A stretch of 64,000 bases of DNA from Microcystis viridis FACHB-1342 (GTDB taxonomy: Bacteria > Cyanobacteriota > Cyanobacteriia > Cyanobacteriales > Microcystaceae). The notes below the pieces were generated by a model, which made no database searches, was not told the DNA's origin, and was given only the letters and a program-made list of their open reading frames with translations. Location: NCBI RefSeq assembly GCF_014698335.1, contig NZ_JACJSV010000009.1, positions 1 to 64,000 on the forward strand, written 5' to 3'. Of the stretch, positions 17,906 through 25,238 are shown piece after piece; position 1 is the stretch's first letter; the number at the start of each line of letters is the position of its first letter. Position numbers and translations under genes: made by a program.

Positions 17906-18120
17906 AGATTCACCTTGAAGTAAAGTTTTGTATCAATTTACCCTCATTCTATCATATTTGCGCCCCAAGGCAGCACCACTAGAGAAACTTTCCCAAAAAA
18001 AGCTGTACTTTAGATCACACTTACCCGGGATTATCACAAAATCTTAATGGTTGAACAACTGTTCCATCACTTATTTAGGGTTGGCGGCAGCAGCGAGCGA
18101 TCGCTGTTTGGCGATGCTAG

Positions 18121-18200
18121 ATAATGAAAAGTATCTCTAGAGGATGATTTTTGCTGCTCTAACTCGTTTTCAACCCGGGACTACTCTTGATCATCCCTAG
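18121..18200 (+). pseudogene. Fragment matching the 5' end of the ATPase gene at 23799
   Basis: Bases 18121-18188 align with 23778-23863: AAAAGTATCTC-AGAG-ATGATTTTT, then ACTCG-TTT-AACC and GACTACTCTTGAT are shared, at roughly 85% identity with a gap of about 20 bases. The frame from ATG 18144 reads MIFAALTRFQPGTTLDHP and stops at 18200; the intact gene starts MIFPVSMQHPSLTRFEPATT. It is a dead fragment on the far side of the guanidine operon. The rest of the 17906-18206 gap shows nothing else. Confidence 0.75.
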
Positions 18201-18206
18201 TTTTTT

Positions 18207-18965
18207 CTAGGATTTCTCACCCCGTAGCAGGCCGTAAATTTCATCGGTATAGTCATAAAACTGAGCTTGTCGTTTAATTTTATGATTACGATCTAGGGGT
18301 AAATTAATTGTTAATTCTCGTTGTATAGTCCCGGGCCTAGCACTCAAAACATAAATACGTTGAGCTAAAAAAACCGCTTCATCCACATCATGGGTAATCA
18401 TTAAAATACTACACCTAATTTTTTGCCAAATTTCAATTAAATATTCGTGCATTCTTTCTTTGGTTTGTACATCTAAAGCTGCAAAGGGTTCGTCCATTAA
18501 TAAAACTTTGGGATGACAAGCAAGAGAACGGGCGATCGCTACCCGTTGTTTCATCCCACCCGATAGTTCTCTGGGGTAAGCATTAGCGAATTGAGTTAAA
18601 CCGACAATATCCAGATAATAACAGGCCACTTCCCAGCATTCTTTTGTCGATAATCCCTGTAGTTTTAAGCCAAATTCAACATTTTTTTGGATCGTCATCC
18701 AGGGATAGAGTGTATAATTTTGGAAAACCATGCCGCGATCGGCTCCTGGCCCTGTCACTTCAACACCATCAACGGTAATTTTGCCGGAAGTGGGCAGCTC
18801 TAAACCCGCAATCATTCGCAACAAAGTTGATTTTCCCGAACCAGAGGCCCCGACCGCACAGACAAATTCAGCACTTTCAACGTGTAAATTAATATCTTTC
18901 AGAGCGACCACAGCACCTCGTTTAGTGGTGAAAATTTTATTGAGTTGAGTAATTTCTAAGTGCAT
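18207..18965 (-). CDS. ABC transporter ATP-binding protein of the guanidine operon
   Basis: The 252-residue protein belongs to the NitD/TauB/SsuB group: Walker A GASGSGKSTLLRM, Q-loop VFQNYTLYPWM, signature LSGGMKQRVAIAR, Walker B VLLMDEPFAALD, and the switch His in LMITHDVDEAVFLAQ. It powers the permease encoded 70 bases upstream. Operon position with guanidine hydrolase suggests guanidine as cargo (inference). It is the last gene of the operon. Confidence 0.9.
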   Translation of the reverse strand: MHLEITQLNKIFTTKRGAVVALKDINLHVESAEFVCAVGASGSGKSTLLRMIAGLELPTSGKITVDGVEVTGPGADRGMVFQNYTLYPWMTIQKNVEFGLKLQGLSTKECWEVACYYLDIVGLTQFANAYPRELSGGMKQRVAIARSLACHPKVLLMDEPFAALDVQTKERMHEYLIEIWQKIRCSILMITHDVDEAVFLAQRIYVLSARPGTIQRELTINLPLDRNHKIKRQAQFYDYTDEIYGLLRGEKS

Positions 18966-19035
18966 TAAGGTTCTTCTCTTATCATTAAAATAACTTTATT
19001 GGTGACATAATCAACTCTGTTATTGAGTTTTTAAG

Positions 19036-19863
19036 TTAACGAGTAATTGACCATTTACAAGTCCACTGCAAAAACAAACGAAAACTTAAATCTAGGGCAA
19101 AGCCAATAATTCCCAGGACAATTAAACAGGCAAAAATTTCATCGGTTCTCAGAAATTTCTGGGCCAATAAAATCCGTTTGCCTAATCCATTATCGGCCGC
19201 CACCAATTCCGCCACCACTACCAAATTCCAGGCGGCTGCCATATTAACACGAAAAGTATCGATAACATTAGGAATAATATAGGGAGTAATCACTTTAAAT
19301 AAAACCTGTTTTCGAGTTCCTCCAAGGGTATAAGTTACTTCGATCAATTCACGGGGAATGAACTTAACTGCATCCATAATCATCAGGGTATTAAAGAAAA
19401 TTGTCCCGATAAAAATGAGCATAATCTTTGATGTTTCTCCAATACCCAAATAAATAACCAATAGGGGAATAAAAGCAGGAGCGGGCATATAACGTACAAC
19501 GCCAATGATCGGTTCCATTAAACTACGAATACTCGGAAAAGTTCCCATTAAAATCCCCAGGGGAATAGCAAACAATCCTCCCCAAAAAAAGCCCCCAACT
19601 ACTCGTAAAAAACTGGTAATAGTATCTTGAATTAAAAAGCCCTGTTCTGCCAATTTTCCTAGGGCCTGAATAACGGCTAAAGGAGAAGGCAAAAATACGG
19701 ATTCAATGCCCGCAAAACTAGAGATTAGTAACCAGAAAATAAGCGGGACAATAATAGAGGAAACCATTAAAGTCCATTTGAGGGATTCGGGAATATCCTC
19801 GGTAATCCGCCAAAAAGTGCTTTGAGGAAGCGTTTTAGGTGTTGTGGTCATGGGATTTGCCAA
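19036..19863 (-). CDS. ABC transporter permease of the guanidine operon
   Basis: The 275-residue protein has about six membrane segments and the permease EAA-type loop near RELIEVTYTLGGTRKQVLFKVITP, as in NitB/TauC/SsuC permeases. It also shows MAAAWNLVVVAELVAAD, conserved in that family. It should form the channel of the importer, with the ATPase downstream and the binding lipoprotein upstream. The substrate is inferred from operon context. Confidence 0.9.
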   Translation of the reverse strand: MANPMTTTPKTLPQSTFWRITEDIPESLKWTLMVSSIIVPLIFWLLISSFAGIESVFLPSPLAVIQALGKLAEQGFLIQDTITSFLRVVGGFFWGGLFAIPLGILMGTFPSIRSLMEPIIGVVRYMPAPAFIPLLVIYLGIGETSKIMLIFIGTIFFNTLMIMDAVKFIPRELIEVTYTLGGTRKQVLFKVITPYIIPNVIDTFRVNMAAAWNLVVVAELVAADNGLGKRILLAQKFLRTDEIFACLIVLGIIGFALDLSFRLFLQWTCKWSITR

Positions 19864-19937
19864 AGAAAAGAATAATTTTGATAGCCAATATCACCCAGTT
19901 ATCAAACAATTCTTGAAGTCAATGATCGAGGGACTAA

Positions 19938-20978
19938 TTAGGATTTTTTGTCTTGATTTGCCAACGACTTGACAAATTTGGGCTCTAAAATGGTTGTTAG
20001 ATCGGGGACTTTTTTAATAAAGCCAACTTCCCTCATAAAACCAGCCATTTTTTGAGCGGCAAAGGGCATATTTTTCATGGTTTTCCCCGGACTAAAAGCT
20101 TCTAAGTTTTCTTCTAAGGTGAAAAACTTCGTTCCCTCTTTATATAAGGCCAATTCTTCTGGGCTAATGCCGGCACGCTTGGCCATAATCTCATCGGCTT
20201 TTTGGGGATTTTTAGCCATAAACTCTCGAACATCAAACCAGGTTTTGACAAGAGCCTGAACCTGTTCTGGTTTTTCTTTGATTAATTTGGCACTGACAAC
20301 TAATAAATCGGGAATAGCACCGGGAAAAGCTTTGGAACTAATTAATTCTTTAGAACCTTTTCTTTTAAGGGCTGTTGACCAAAAAGGTGGAAAAGCACCA
20401 ACTGCATCTACTTTTCCCGATGCAAAAGCGGCAGCAGCAGCCCCTGTTTCCATGGGGACAATTTGCACATCTTTACGGCTCATTCCTTCTTTTTCTAGAG
20501 CTAAACTGAGGAGAAAATCACCGACAACGCCTTCTTCGACTGCAACTTTTTTGCCTTTTAAATCTTGAATAGTTTTAATCTCTTCTGTGACAATAACTTT
20601 GTCATTTCCTGACGAGTTATCATTAACTAAAACAGCAACTTGACCATTCACTGCATCTCCCGCAAAAGCGATTGTATCGTTGAGAGTTTGACTATTTCCA
20701 TCTAATTGTCCGGCGGCCAAAGCTTGTAAGGATTCAAGATAACCATCAAACCATTTCATTTGAACATTAGCCCCATTTTTAGCAAATAATCCCTCTTCTT
20801 CAGCGATCGCCCATGGCCACCAACCGGCCCAGTTACTATAACCAATGACAATCGGGGCAGTATTACTCAGAGAACTACTTGCATTGGGGGTTTGCTGAGG
20901 AGCTTGATTGCAACTAATGGTCAGGAGTAAGCTACTAAAAAAAACGAGAAGTAAGGAGAAAAAATGGCGCCGTTTCAT
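19938..20978 (-). CDS. Substrate-binding lipoprotein of the guanidine operon transporter
   Basis: The 346-residue protein has a lipoprotein signal, with LLLTISCNQAP giving the lipobox cysteine, then a NitT/TauT-type periplasmic fold: VIGYSNWAGWWPWAIAEEEGLF, VAVEEGVVGDFLLSL and VDAVGAFPPFWSTALKR. It captures the substrate in the periplasm. The family binds nitrate, taurine, sulfonates or other small molecules; guanidine is the inferred ligand because of the riboswitch and GdmH in the same operon. Confidence 0.88.
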   Translation of the reverse strand: MKRRHFFSLLLVFFSSLLLTISCNQAPQQTPNASSSLSNTAPIVIGYSNWAGWWPWAIAEEEGLFAKNGANVQMKWFDGYLESLQALAAGQLDGNSQTLNDTIAFAGDAVNGQVAVLVNDNSSGNDKVIVTEEIKTIQDLKGKKVAVEEGVVGDFLLSLALEKEGMSRKDVQIVPMETGAAAAAFASGKVDAVGAFPPFWSTALKRKGSKELISSKAFPGAIPDLLVVSAKLIKEKPEQVQALVKTWFDVREFMAKNPQKADEIMAKRAGISPEELALYKEGTKFFTLEENLEAFSPGKTMKNMPFAAQKMAGFMREVGFIKKVPDLTTILEPKFVKSLANQDKKS

Positions 20979-21041
20979 AGGTAATAGCCTTTAGAGATGA
21001 CAGCTAGTAAAACAGAAATAAATCTCAAAAACTGTTACTGA

Positions 21042-21758
21042 TTAACAATTCAAAAACCTCGGAATATTGACTTGGCTTTTTAGCCAATTTAACCAGTCTT
21101 CTAAACCTTCTCCTGTTTGAGCAGAAAGAGCGATAATCTTTACATCGGGATTCATAGAACGAACATTTGCTTCTAAACGTTGTAAATCAATCTCTAAATA
21201 AGGAGCCAGATCTAATTTGGTAATAATCAGACAATCCGCTTCTTGAAACATAATTGGATATTTGAGGGGTTTATCTTCTCCTTCAGTAATACTTAATAGA
21301 GCAACTTTAGCGTGTTCCCCTACCTCAAATTCGGCGGGACAAACTAAATTTCCCACATTTTCCACCAACAATAAATCAAACTCTTTGGGGTTATAATCTT
21401 CTTTGAAACGATGAATTCCCCCAGCTACCATTTTGGAATCTAAGTGACAGGAGCGACCTGTATTAATGGCAATTACCGGAACTCCATATTGTCTCAGGCG
21501 CTCTGCATCTAGTTCTGTAGTCATATCGCCTTCAATAACAGCCATTTTTAATTGATCTTTTAAGGCTGCGAGGGTTTTTTCCAATAATACAGTTTTACCC
21601 GCACCAGGACTACTCATCAGGTTTAAACAGGTAATGCCCCACTCGTCAAAATGTTCCCGGTTGTGATCGGCTCCTGCTTGATTGGCATGAAGTAGATTAA
21701 TTTCTAGGGCTGCGTCAAAAGTTTGGTGCATTTTAGTTGAGAATGAATAATTGATCAT
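21042..21758 (-). CDS. ghaB: HypB-like nickel GTPase serving guanidine hydrolase
   Basis: The 238-residue protein is a SIMIBI GTPase of the HypB family: P-loop [32 protein letters not shown], the metal-site pattern [33 protein letters not shown] and [10 protein letters not shown]. In Synechocystis the equivalent HypB2 paralogue matures the Ni-dependent guanidine hydrolase, not hydrogenase. No hydrogenase genes are nearby, supporting that role. Met 21731 (MHQTFDAAL) is an alternative start closer to the family norm. Confidence 0.88.
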   Translation of the reverse strand: MINYSFSTKMHQTFDAALEINLLHANQAGADHNREHFDEWGITCLNLMSSPGAGKTVLLEKTLAALKDQLKMAVIEGDMTTELDAERLRQYGVPVIAINTGRSCHLDSKMVAGGIHRFKEDYNPKEFDLLLVENVGNLVCPAEFEVGEHAKVALLSITEGEDKPLKYPIMFQEADCLIITKLDLAPYLEIDLQRLEANVRSMNPDVKIIALSAQTGEGLEDWLNWLKSQVNIPRFLNC

Positions 21759-21789
21759 CGAACTTGTAGAAGCGATCGCCCAACTTTGT

Positions 21790-22146
21790 TTAAGAATCTA
21801 AAGAATATTCAATGTGGTCAATTTTTAACTCTCGACCTGAACGAATATCCTCCATCGGCGATCGACAAGTTGGGCAGGAATATTGCTGGCCAATTTGGGG
21901 TTGATAATCCTTTTGACAGCAATGACAATAAGCAATTAGGGGAATATTTTTAATCGCTAATTCCACGCCAGCCAGAAAAGTATTGGCAGTTTGAACTTCA
22001 AAGGCAAATTGTAAACTGACTGGTTCGACACAGGTAAATTCACCAACCATGAGATGAATTTTTTCAATTTTGAGCTTTTCAGGTTGGCTATCATACCAAT
22101 CTCGAACTGTCATAATTAACGCCTTGGTCATATCAGTTTCGTGCAT
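21790..22146 (-). CDS. ghaA: HypA-like nickel chaperone serving guanidine hydrolase
   Basis: The 118-residue protein starts [10 protein letters not shown], with the His2-Glu3 nickel site of HypA, and has a zinc site formed by CHCC and CPTC pairs ([18 protein letters not shown]). It delivers Ni2+ with the HypB-like partner. Its ATG follows the gdmH stop by 6 bases, so expression is coupled. The assignment to guanidine hydrolase rather than hydrogenase comes from the operon and the Synechocystis parallel. Confidence 0.9.
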   Translation of the reverse strand: MHETDMTKALIMTVRDWYDSQPEKLKIEKIHLMVGEFTCVEPVSLQFAFEVQTANTFLAGVELAIKNIPLIAYCHCCQKDYQPQIGQQYSCPTCRSPMEDIRSGRELKIDHIEYSLDS

Positions 22147-22152
22147 AGGAAA

Positions 22153-23334
22153 TTACTGCCAGGGTTCGTCAACGGCCAGATTGGCATCAGGATGAATATA
22201 ATAGGGCTTTTCTTTACGCGGTAATTGACCTGAAATAACCAGATGGGCCATGGCATCACAAATAACACGGGTAGCCATCAAAGAGGTCATATCACTAATA
22301 TCGTAGGGAGGGGAAACTTCCACCACTTCCATACCACAAATGGGAGCTTTTTGGATAATTTTACCTAATAAAGCTAAGGCTTCACGGGGTAATAAACCCC
22401 CCGGTTCTGGCCAACCCGTGCCGGGGACAAAACCGGCATCAATGCAATCAATATCAAAACTAATCCAAACGCAATCCGTACCATCTAAAGCTCGTTCTAA
22501 GGCAAATTCGGCGGCCGCATCAATGCCTCGTTCCACAATGTCGGTGACGGTCAAAATATTAGTGGCCCGCTCGCGGCAAACTTTAACACCTTGACGGGGA
22601 ACTTGCCAACCACCAATCCCTAATTGGACGAGATTTTTAGCAGGAGCATTTTTCATATTGGTGGCATGAAACCAGGGGCAAGTGTGCATCCGTTCATCTA
22701 AATCCGTTTCCTGGGTATCCACATGGCGATCAAAGTGAATAATACCAACTTTTTTATTCCCTAAATGCCGACAAATACCCCGCACTGTCGGAAAACCAAT
22801 AGAATGATCACCCCCTAAAATAATCGGCAAGGCACCGGAACTAAAGACATGGGCAACCCCTTTAGAGATTTGATCAAAGGACTTTTCATTATTAGCAGGA
22901 ATGGTGAAAATATCCCCTAAATCACAGAGCGTAATTTGTTCGCGCAGATCTACCCCTAATTCAAAATTGTAGGGCGTATAAAGGGCCGAAATCCGCCGAA
23001 TTCCCTGGGGTCCAAAACGAGTTCCGGGTCGGTAAGTTGTCCCCGAATCATGGGGAACACCGACGATGGCCACGTCATAATTGCCCACATTCCGCACATC
23101 TTCCAAATAGGGGGCCTTCATAAAGGTGTTAATTCCCGCATAGTGGGGTAACTCACCCCTGGAAAAGGTGGGAATACTGCGATCGCGAATACTATCGGCC
23201 GCCTCTAAACCGTAGGTTAACCCCTGGGAAACTTCCTGTTGCCAACCGGTTAGGGGCAAATGGCGTTCTTTTTCTAGGGCCTGTTGAGCTTCAGTTACAT
23301 GAGGGGGTTGAAAAGTAGATTCCTCGGACATCAT
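22153..23334 (-). CDS. gdmH: Ni-dependent guanidine hydrolase (GdmH), arginase/ureohydrolase fold
   Basis: GdmH hydrolyses guanidine to urea and ammonia. The 393-residue protein has the ureohydrolase metal motifs: GGDHS at 174-178, FDRHVD with D202, H204 and D206, and SFDIDCID with D294 and D296. The long N-terminal extension (about 85 residues before YDVAIVGVPHDSG) and the VPGTGWPEPGG segment match Synechocystis Sll1077, shown to be a guanidine hydrolase after being annotated as agmatinase. Linked HypA/HypB genes and a guanidine-I riboswitch strengthen this. A GAGG sequence lies just before the ATG. Confidence 0.92.
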   Translation of the reverse strand: MMSEESTFQPPHVTEAQQALEKERHLPLTGWQQEVSQGLTYGLEAADSIRDRSIPTFSRGELPHYAGINTFMKAPYLEDVRNVGNYDVAIVGVPHDSGTTYRPGTRFGPQGIRRISALYTPYNFELGVDLREQITLCDLGDIFTIPANNEKSFDQISKGVAHVFSSGALPIILGGDHSIGFPTVRGICRHLGNKKVGIIHFDRHVDTQETDLDERMHTCPWFHATNMKNAPAKNLVQLGIGGWQVPRQGVKVCRERATNILTVTDIVERGIDAAAEFALERALDGTDCVWISFDIDCIDAGFVPGTGWPEPGGLLPREALALLGKIIQKAPICGMEVVEVSPPYDISDMTSLMATRVICDAMAHLVISGQLPRKEKPYYIHPDANLAVDEPWQ

Positions 23335-23354
23335 TTTACCTCAAAATACAATAA

Positions 23355-23409
23355 CCCGGGAGTCTTCAAAGACACTGCCTCAAAACAGTTATCCTTAAAG
23401 TCTCCCGGG
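23355..23409 (-). terminator. Riboswitch expression platform (terminator-like stem)
   Basis: CCCGGGAG at the 3' edge of the aptamer (23409-23402) is complementary to CTCCCGGG (23362-23355), which would form an 8-bp G/C stem with a large loop, followed by a T-rich stretch (TTATTGTATTTT). Because the same CCCGGGAG belongs to the ligand-binding fold, aptamer and stem are mutually exclusive: an ON switch. The U-tract is interrupted, so efficiency is uncertain. Confidence 0.65.
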
Positions 23410-23531
23410 CTTTTATCCCGCCGTGTAGCCAGCTTAGACGGAAAAAATGTTTGATCCGCTCATTTAAGACTAGCTTGCTCCTCTCGGACCTGACATTTAA
23501 GGACGCTTAAATCGGAACCCTAGAAGCAATT
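23401..23531 (-). promoter_or_regulatory. Guanidine-I (ykkC) riboswitch aptamer
   Basis: Read on the minus strand, the leader contains the family's conserved blocks in order: CTAGGGTTCCG, GGTCCGAGAG, ACACGGCGGGATAAAAGCCC and CGGGAGA. TTGCT at the start pairs with AGCAA after GGTCCGAGAG to form P1; a variable hairpin arm lies between. The class binds guanidinium and turns on genes for its removal or use. It lies about 70 bases upstream of gdmH, the expected target. Confidence 0.93.
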
Positions 23532-23537
23532 TTCTTG

Positions 23538-23579
23538 ACATTAGACGATCTCAATCCCAAAAACAGTATCATAGACTAC
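23538..23579 (-). promoter_or_regulatory. NtcA-activated type promoter of the guanidine operon
   Basis: GTA-N8-TAC lies at 23566-23579. It is followed, reading toward gdmH, by 22 bases and TAATGT (23538-23543), which fits the TAN3T -10 box of class II NtcA promoters (spacing 20-24). Transcription would start near 23531, right at the aptamer. NtcA is the cyanobacterial nitrogen-limitation activator, and guanidine is a nitrogen source. Confidence 0.75.
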
Positions 23580-23639
23580 ACAAAAGGGGATTTTTTCCCG
23601 CTTAAATATGGTTTGCTGAATAATTAGGTGGGTATTAAA

Positions 23640-23740
23640 AACTTTCAGATGCCCCCCTTATTAAGGGGGGATTAAAGGGGGGACTAAGGGGGGATCGGCA
23701 TCCTCCTTATCAAGGGGGGCTAGGGGGGATCGAACCTAAA
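23640..23740. repeat. Dispersed CCCCCTTATTAAGGGGG repeat
   Basis: This gap segment contains CCCCCCTTATTAAGGGGGG followed by degenerate G-run copies, plus the flank AGGTGGGTATTAAAAACTTTCAG. The complement of that flank recurs at 51361-51415 beside AATAAGGGG. It is the same family as the array at 5883-6113, here in non-tandem form. Confidence 0.7.
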
Positions 23741-23798
23741 ATCCATTTTTAATTTAATTATAACCAGCTACTTATATAATAAAAAGTATCTCCAGAGA

Positions 23799-25238
23799 AT
23801 GATTTTTCCTGTCTCTATGCAACACCCCTCTCTGACTCGCTTTGAACCTGCGACTACTCTTGATGAAATCCATTTAACTATATCTCCTGAACCCCTATTA
23901 ACTCAGAAGGAAATAGATGCTTTTTATCGAGAAGAAATGAATAAAGTGAGAGGGGAAGATAAAATTCAGCTTCTAAAATTAGGGTTAAAACGGGTCATAG
24001 ATACGCAACAATATTACAAAGCCTGTTTAATGGGACACACGGGGGTAGGCAAATCGACAGAATTAACTCGTTTAATTAATGATCATGAGATTAAACAGCA
24101 TTTTGAACCCCTGCGATTTAGTGTTTTAAGTGAACTCGATGCGATTAATTTCAGTCCCCTTGATGTGTTTCTCTTTATGGTGGTGGAAATTGTTGAGAAA
24201 ACCGCTAAAATTTCTCGACAACCCAGTGATGAAAATTTACAAAAGCTTTGGGATTGGTTTAGTTCTGAAGAATTTACCCGCAAGGAAACCAGAGAAAGTC
24301 AAATCAAAACGGAAGCAGGAGCGGGAGTAAAGGAAGATTCTTTCTGGAATAAAATTCTCGGACTTTTTGCCTCTCTCAAGGGAGAATTCCGGTTTGCTTC
24401 CTCGCGAGAGAAAAAAGTTGTTGAATACCGTCTTTCCCGTTCCAGAGATTTAATTAATATTGCTAATCAACTCCTGAAAGAGTGTAATCAGAACTTACAG
24501 GAAACTATGCAGAGAAGCTGGTTAATTATTGGAGAAGACTTCGATAAAGCTGGTGTTTCACAAGAAGCGGTCAGGGATTTATTTTTAAACTATTCTAACA
24601 TTTTCAAAGATTTAGACATTCACATTATTTTTAATATTCCGATTGGATTGTATAATTCATCTCCTGGGATTAACCTCACTTTTGACCATAATCTCCTGAT
24701 TCCCGATACTCCAGTTTTTTGCCAAAAAGATCATACTCCTAACCAAAAAGGACGGGAAGCGGTTAGAAAAGTTTTAGAAGCAAGAGTTAAATCTAATTTA
24801 TTTGAAGATGGACAAATAGAGCGGGTTATTATTGCCTCTGGTGGCAATATCAGAGATTTATTTTATTTAGTTAGAGAAGCTTCTGATGAGGCAATTGTCA
24901 ATCAACAAAATCTGATCATGTCTAGTCATATTAGCAGGGCAATTCGCAGTTTAAGAACAGAATATGAAAGACGTTTAGGCCAAAATCCTTATGATATCGA
25001 TTCTGTTAGTTATGGGGATAAGGTATTATTGTTAAAACGAATTTATGATGCTAATCCAGAAGCACAAATTCCCAATGAGATATTATACGCTTTATTAAAT
25101 GATCGAGCGATTCAAGAAGTAGATGGAGACGGGGAAAGATGCTTTATGGTGCATCCCCTTGTGGTTGATATTTTAAATGCTCAAGGTCGTATTCCTACTG
25201 GTCCCGATGGAGGTGTCCCCGGTGGTACATCAAGTTAA
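23799..25238 (+). CDS. P-loop ATPase paired with a STAND protein
   Basis: The 479-residue protein has Walker A GHTGVGKSTELTRLI near residue 78, a hydrophobic strand then DFDKAG (likely Walker B, in WLIIGEDFDKAG), and a sensor-like region GGNIRDLFYLVREA near residue 350. The middle (about 160-220) is basic and helical. It is a cytosolic AAA-like ATPase; no effector domain is recognised. Its 3' end overlaps the next gene, so the two form a unit. A fragment of a relative's 5' end is at 18121-18200. Met at 23817 is an alternative start. Confidence 0.75.
   Translation: MIFPVSMQHPSLTRFEPATTLDEIHLTISPEPLLTQKEIDAFYREEMNKVRGEDKIQLLKLGLKRVIDTQQYYKACLMGHTGVGKSTELTRLINDHEIKQHFEPLRFSVLSELDAINFSPLDVFLFMVVEIVEKTAKISRQPSDENLQKLWDWFSSEEFTRKETRESQIKTEAGAGVKEDSFWNKILGLFASLKGEFRFASSREKKVVEYRLSRSRDLINIANQLLKECNQNLQETMQRSWLIIGEDFDKAGVSQEAVRDLFLNYSNIFKDLDIHIIFNIPIGLYNSSPGINLTFDHNLLIPDTPVFCQKDHTPNQKGREAVRKVLEARVKSNLFEDGQIERVIIASGGNIRDLFYLVREASDEAIVNQQNLIMSSHISRAIRSLRTEYERRLGQNPYDIDSVSYGDKVLLLKRIYDANPEAQIPNEILYALLNDRAIQEVDGDGERCFMVHPLVVDILNAQGRIPTGPDGGVPGGTSS

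Noticed and set aside
22153-23334. Annotation as agmatinase (speB)
   Set aside because: Long N-terminus, HypA/HypB partners and guanidine-I riboswitch point to guanidine hydrolase.
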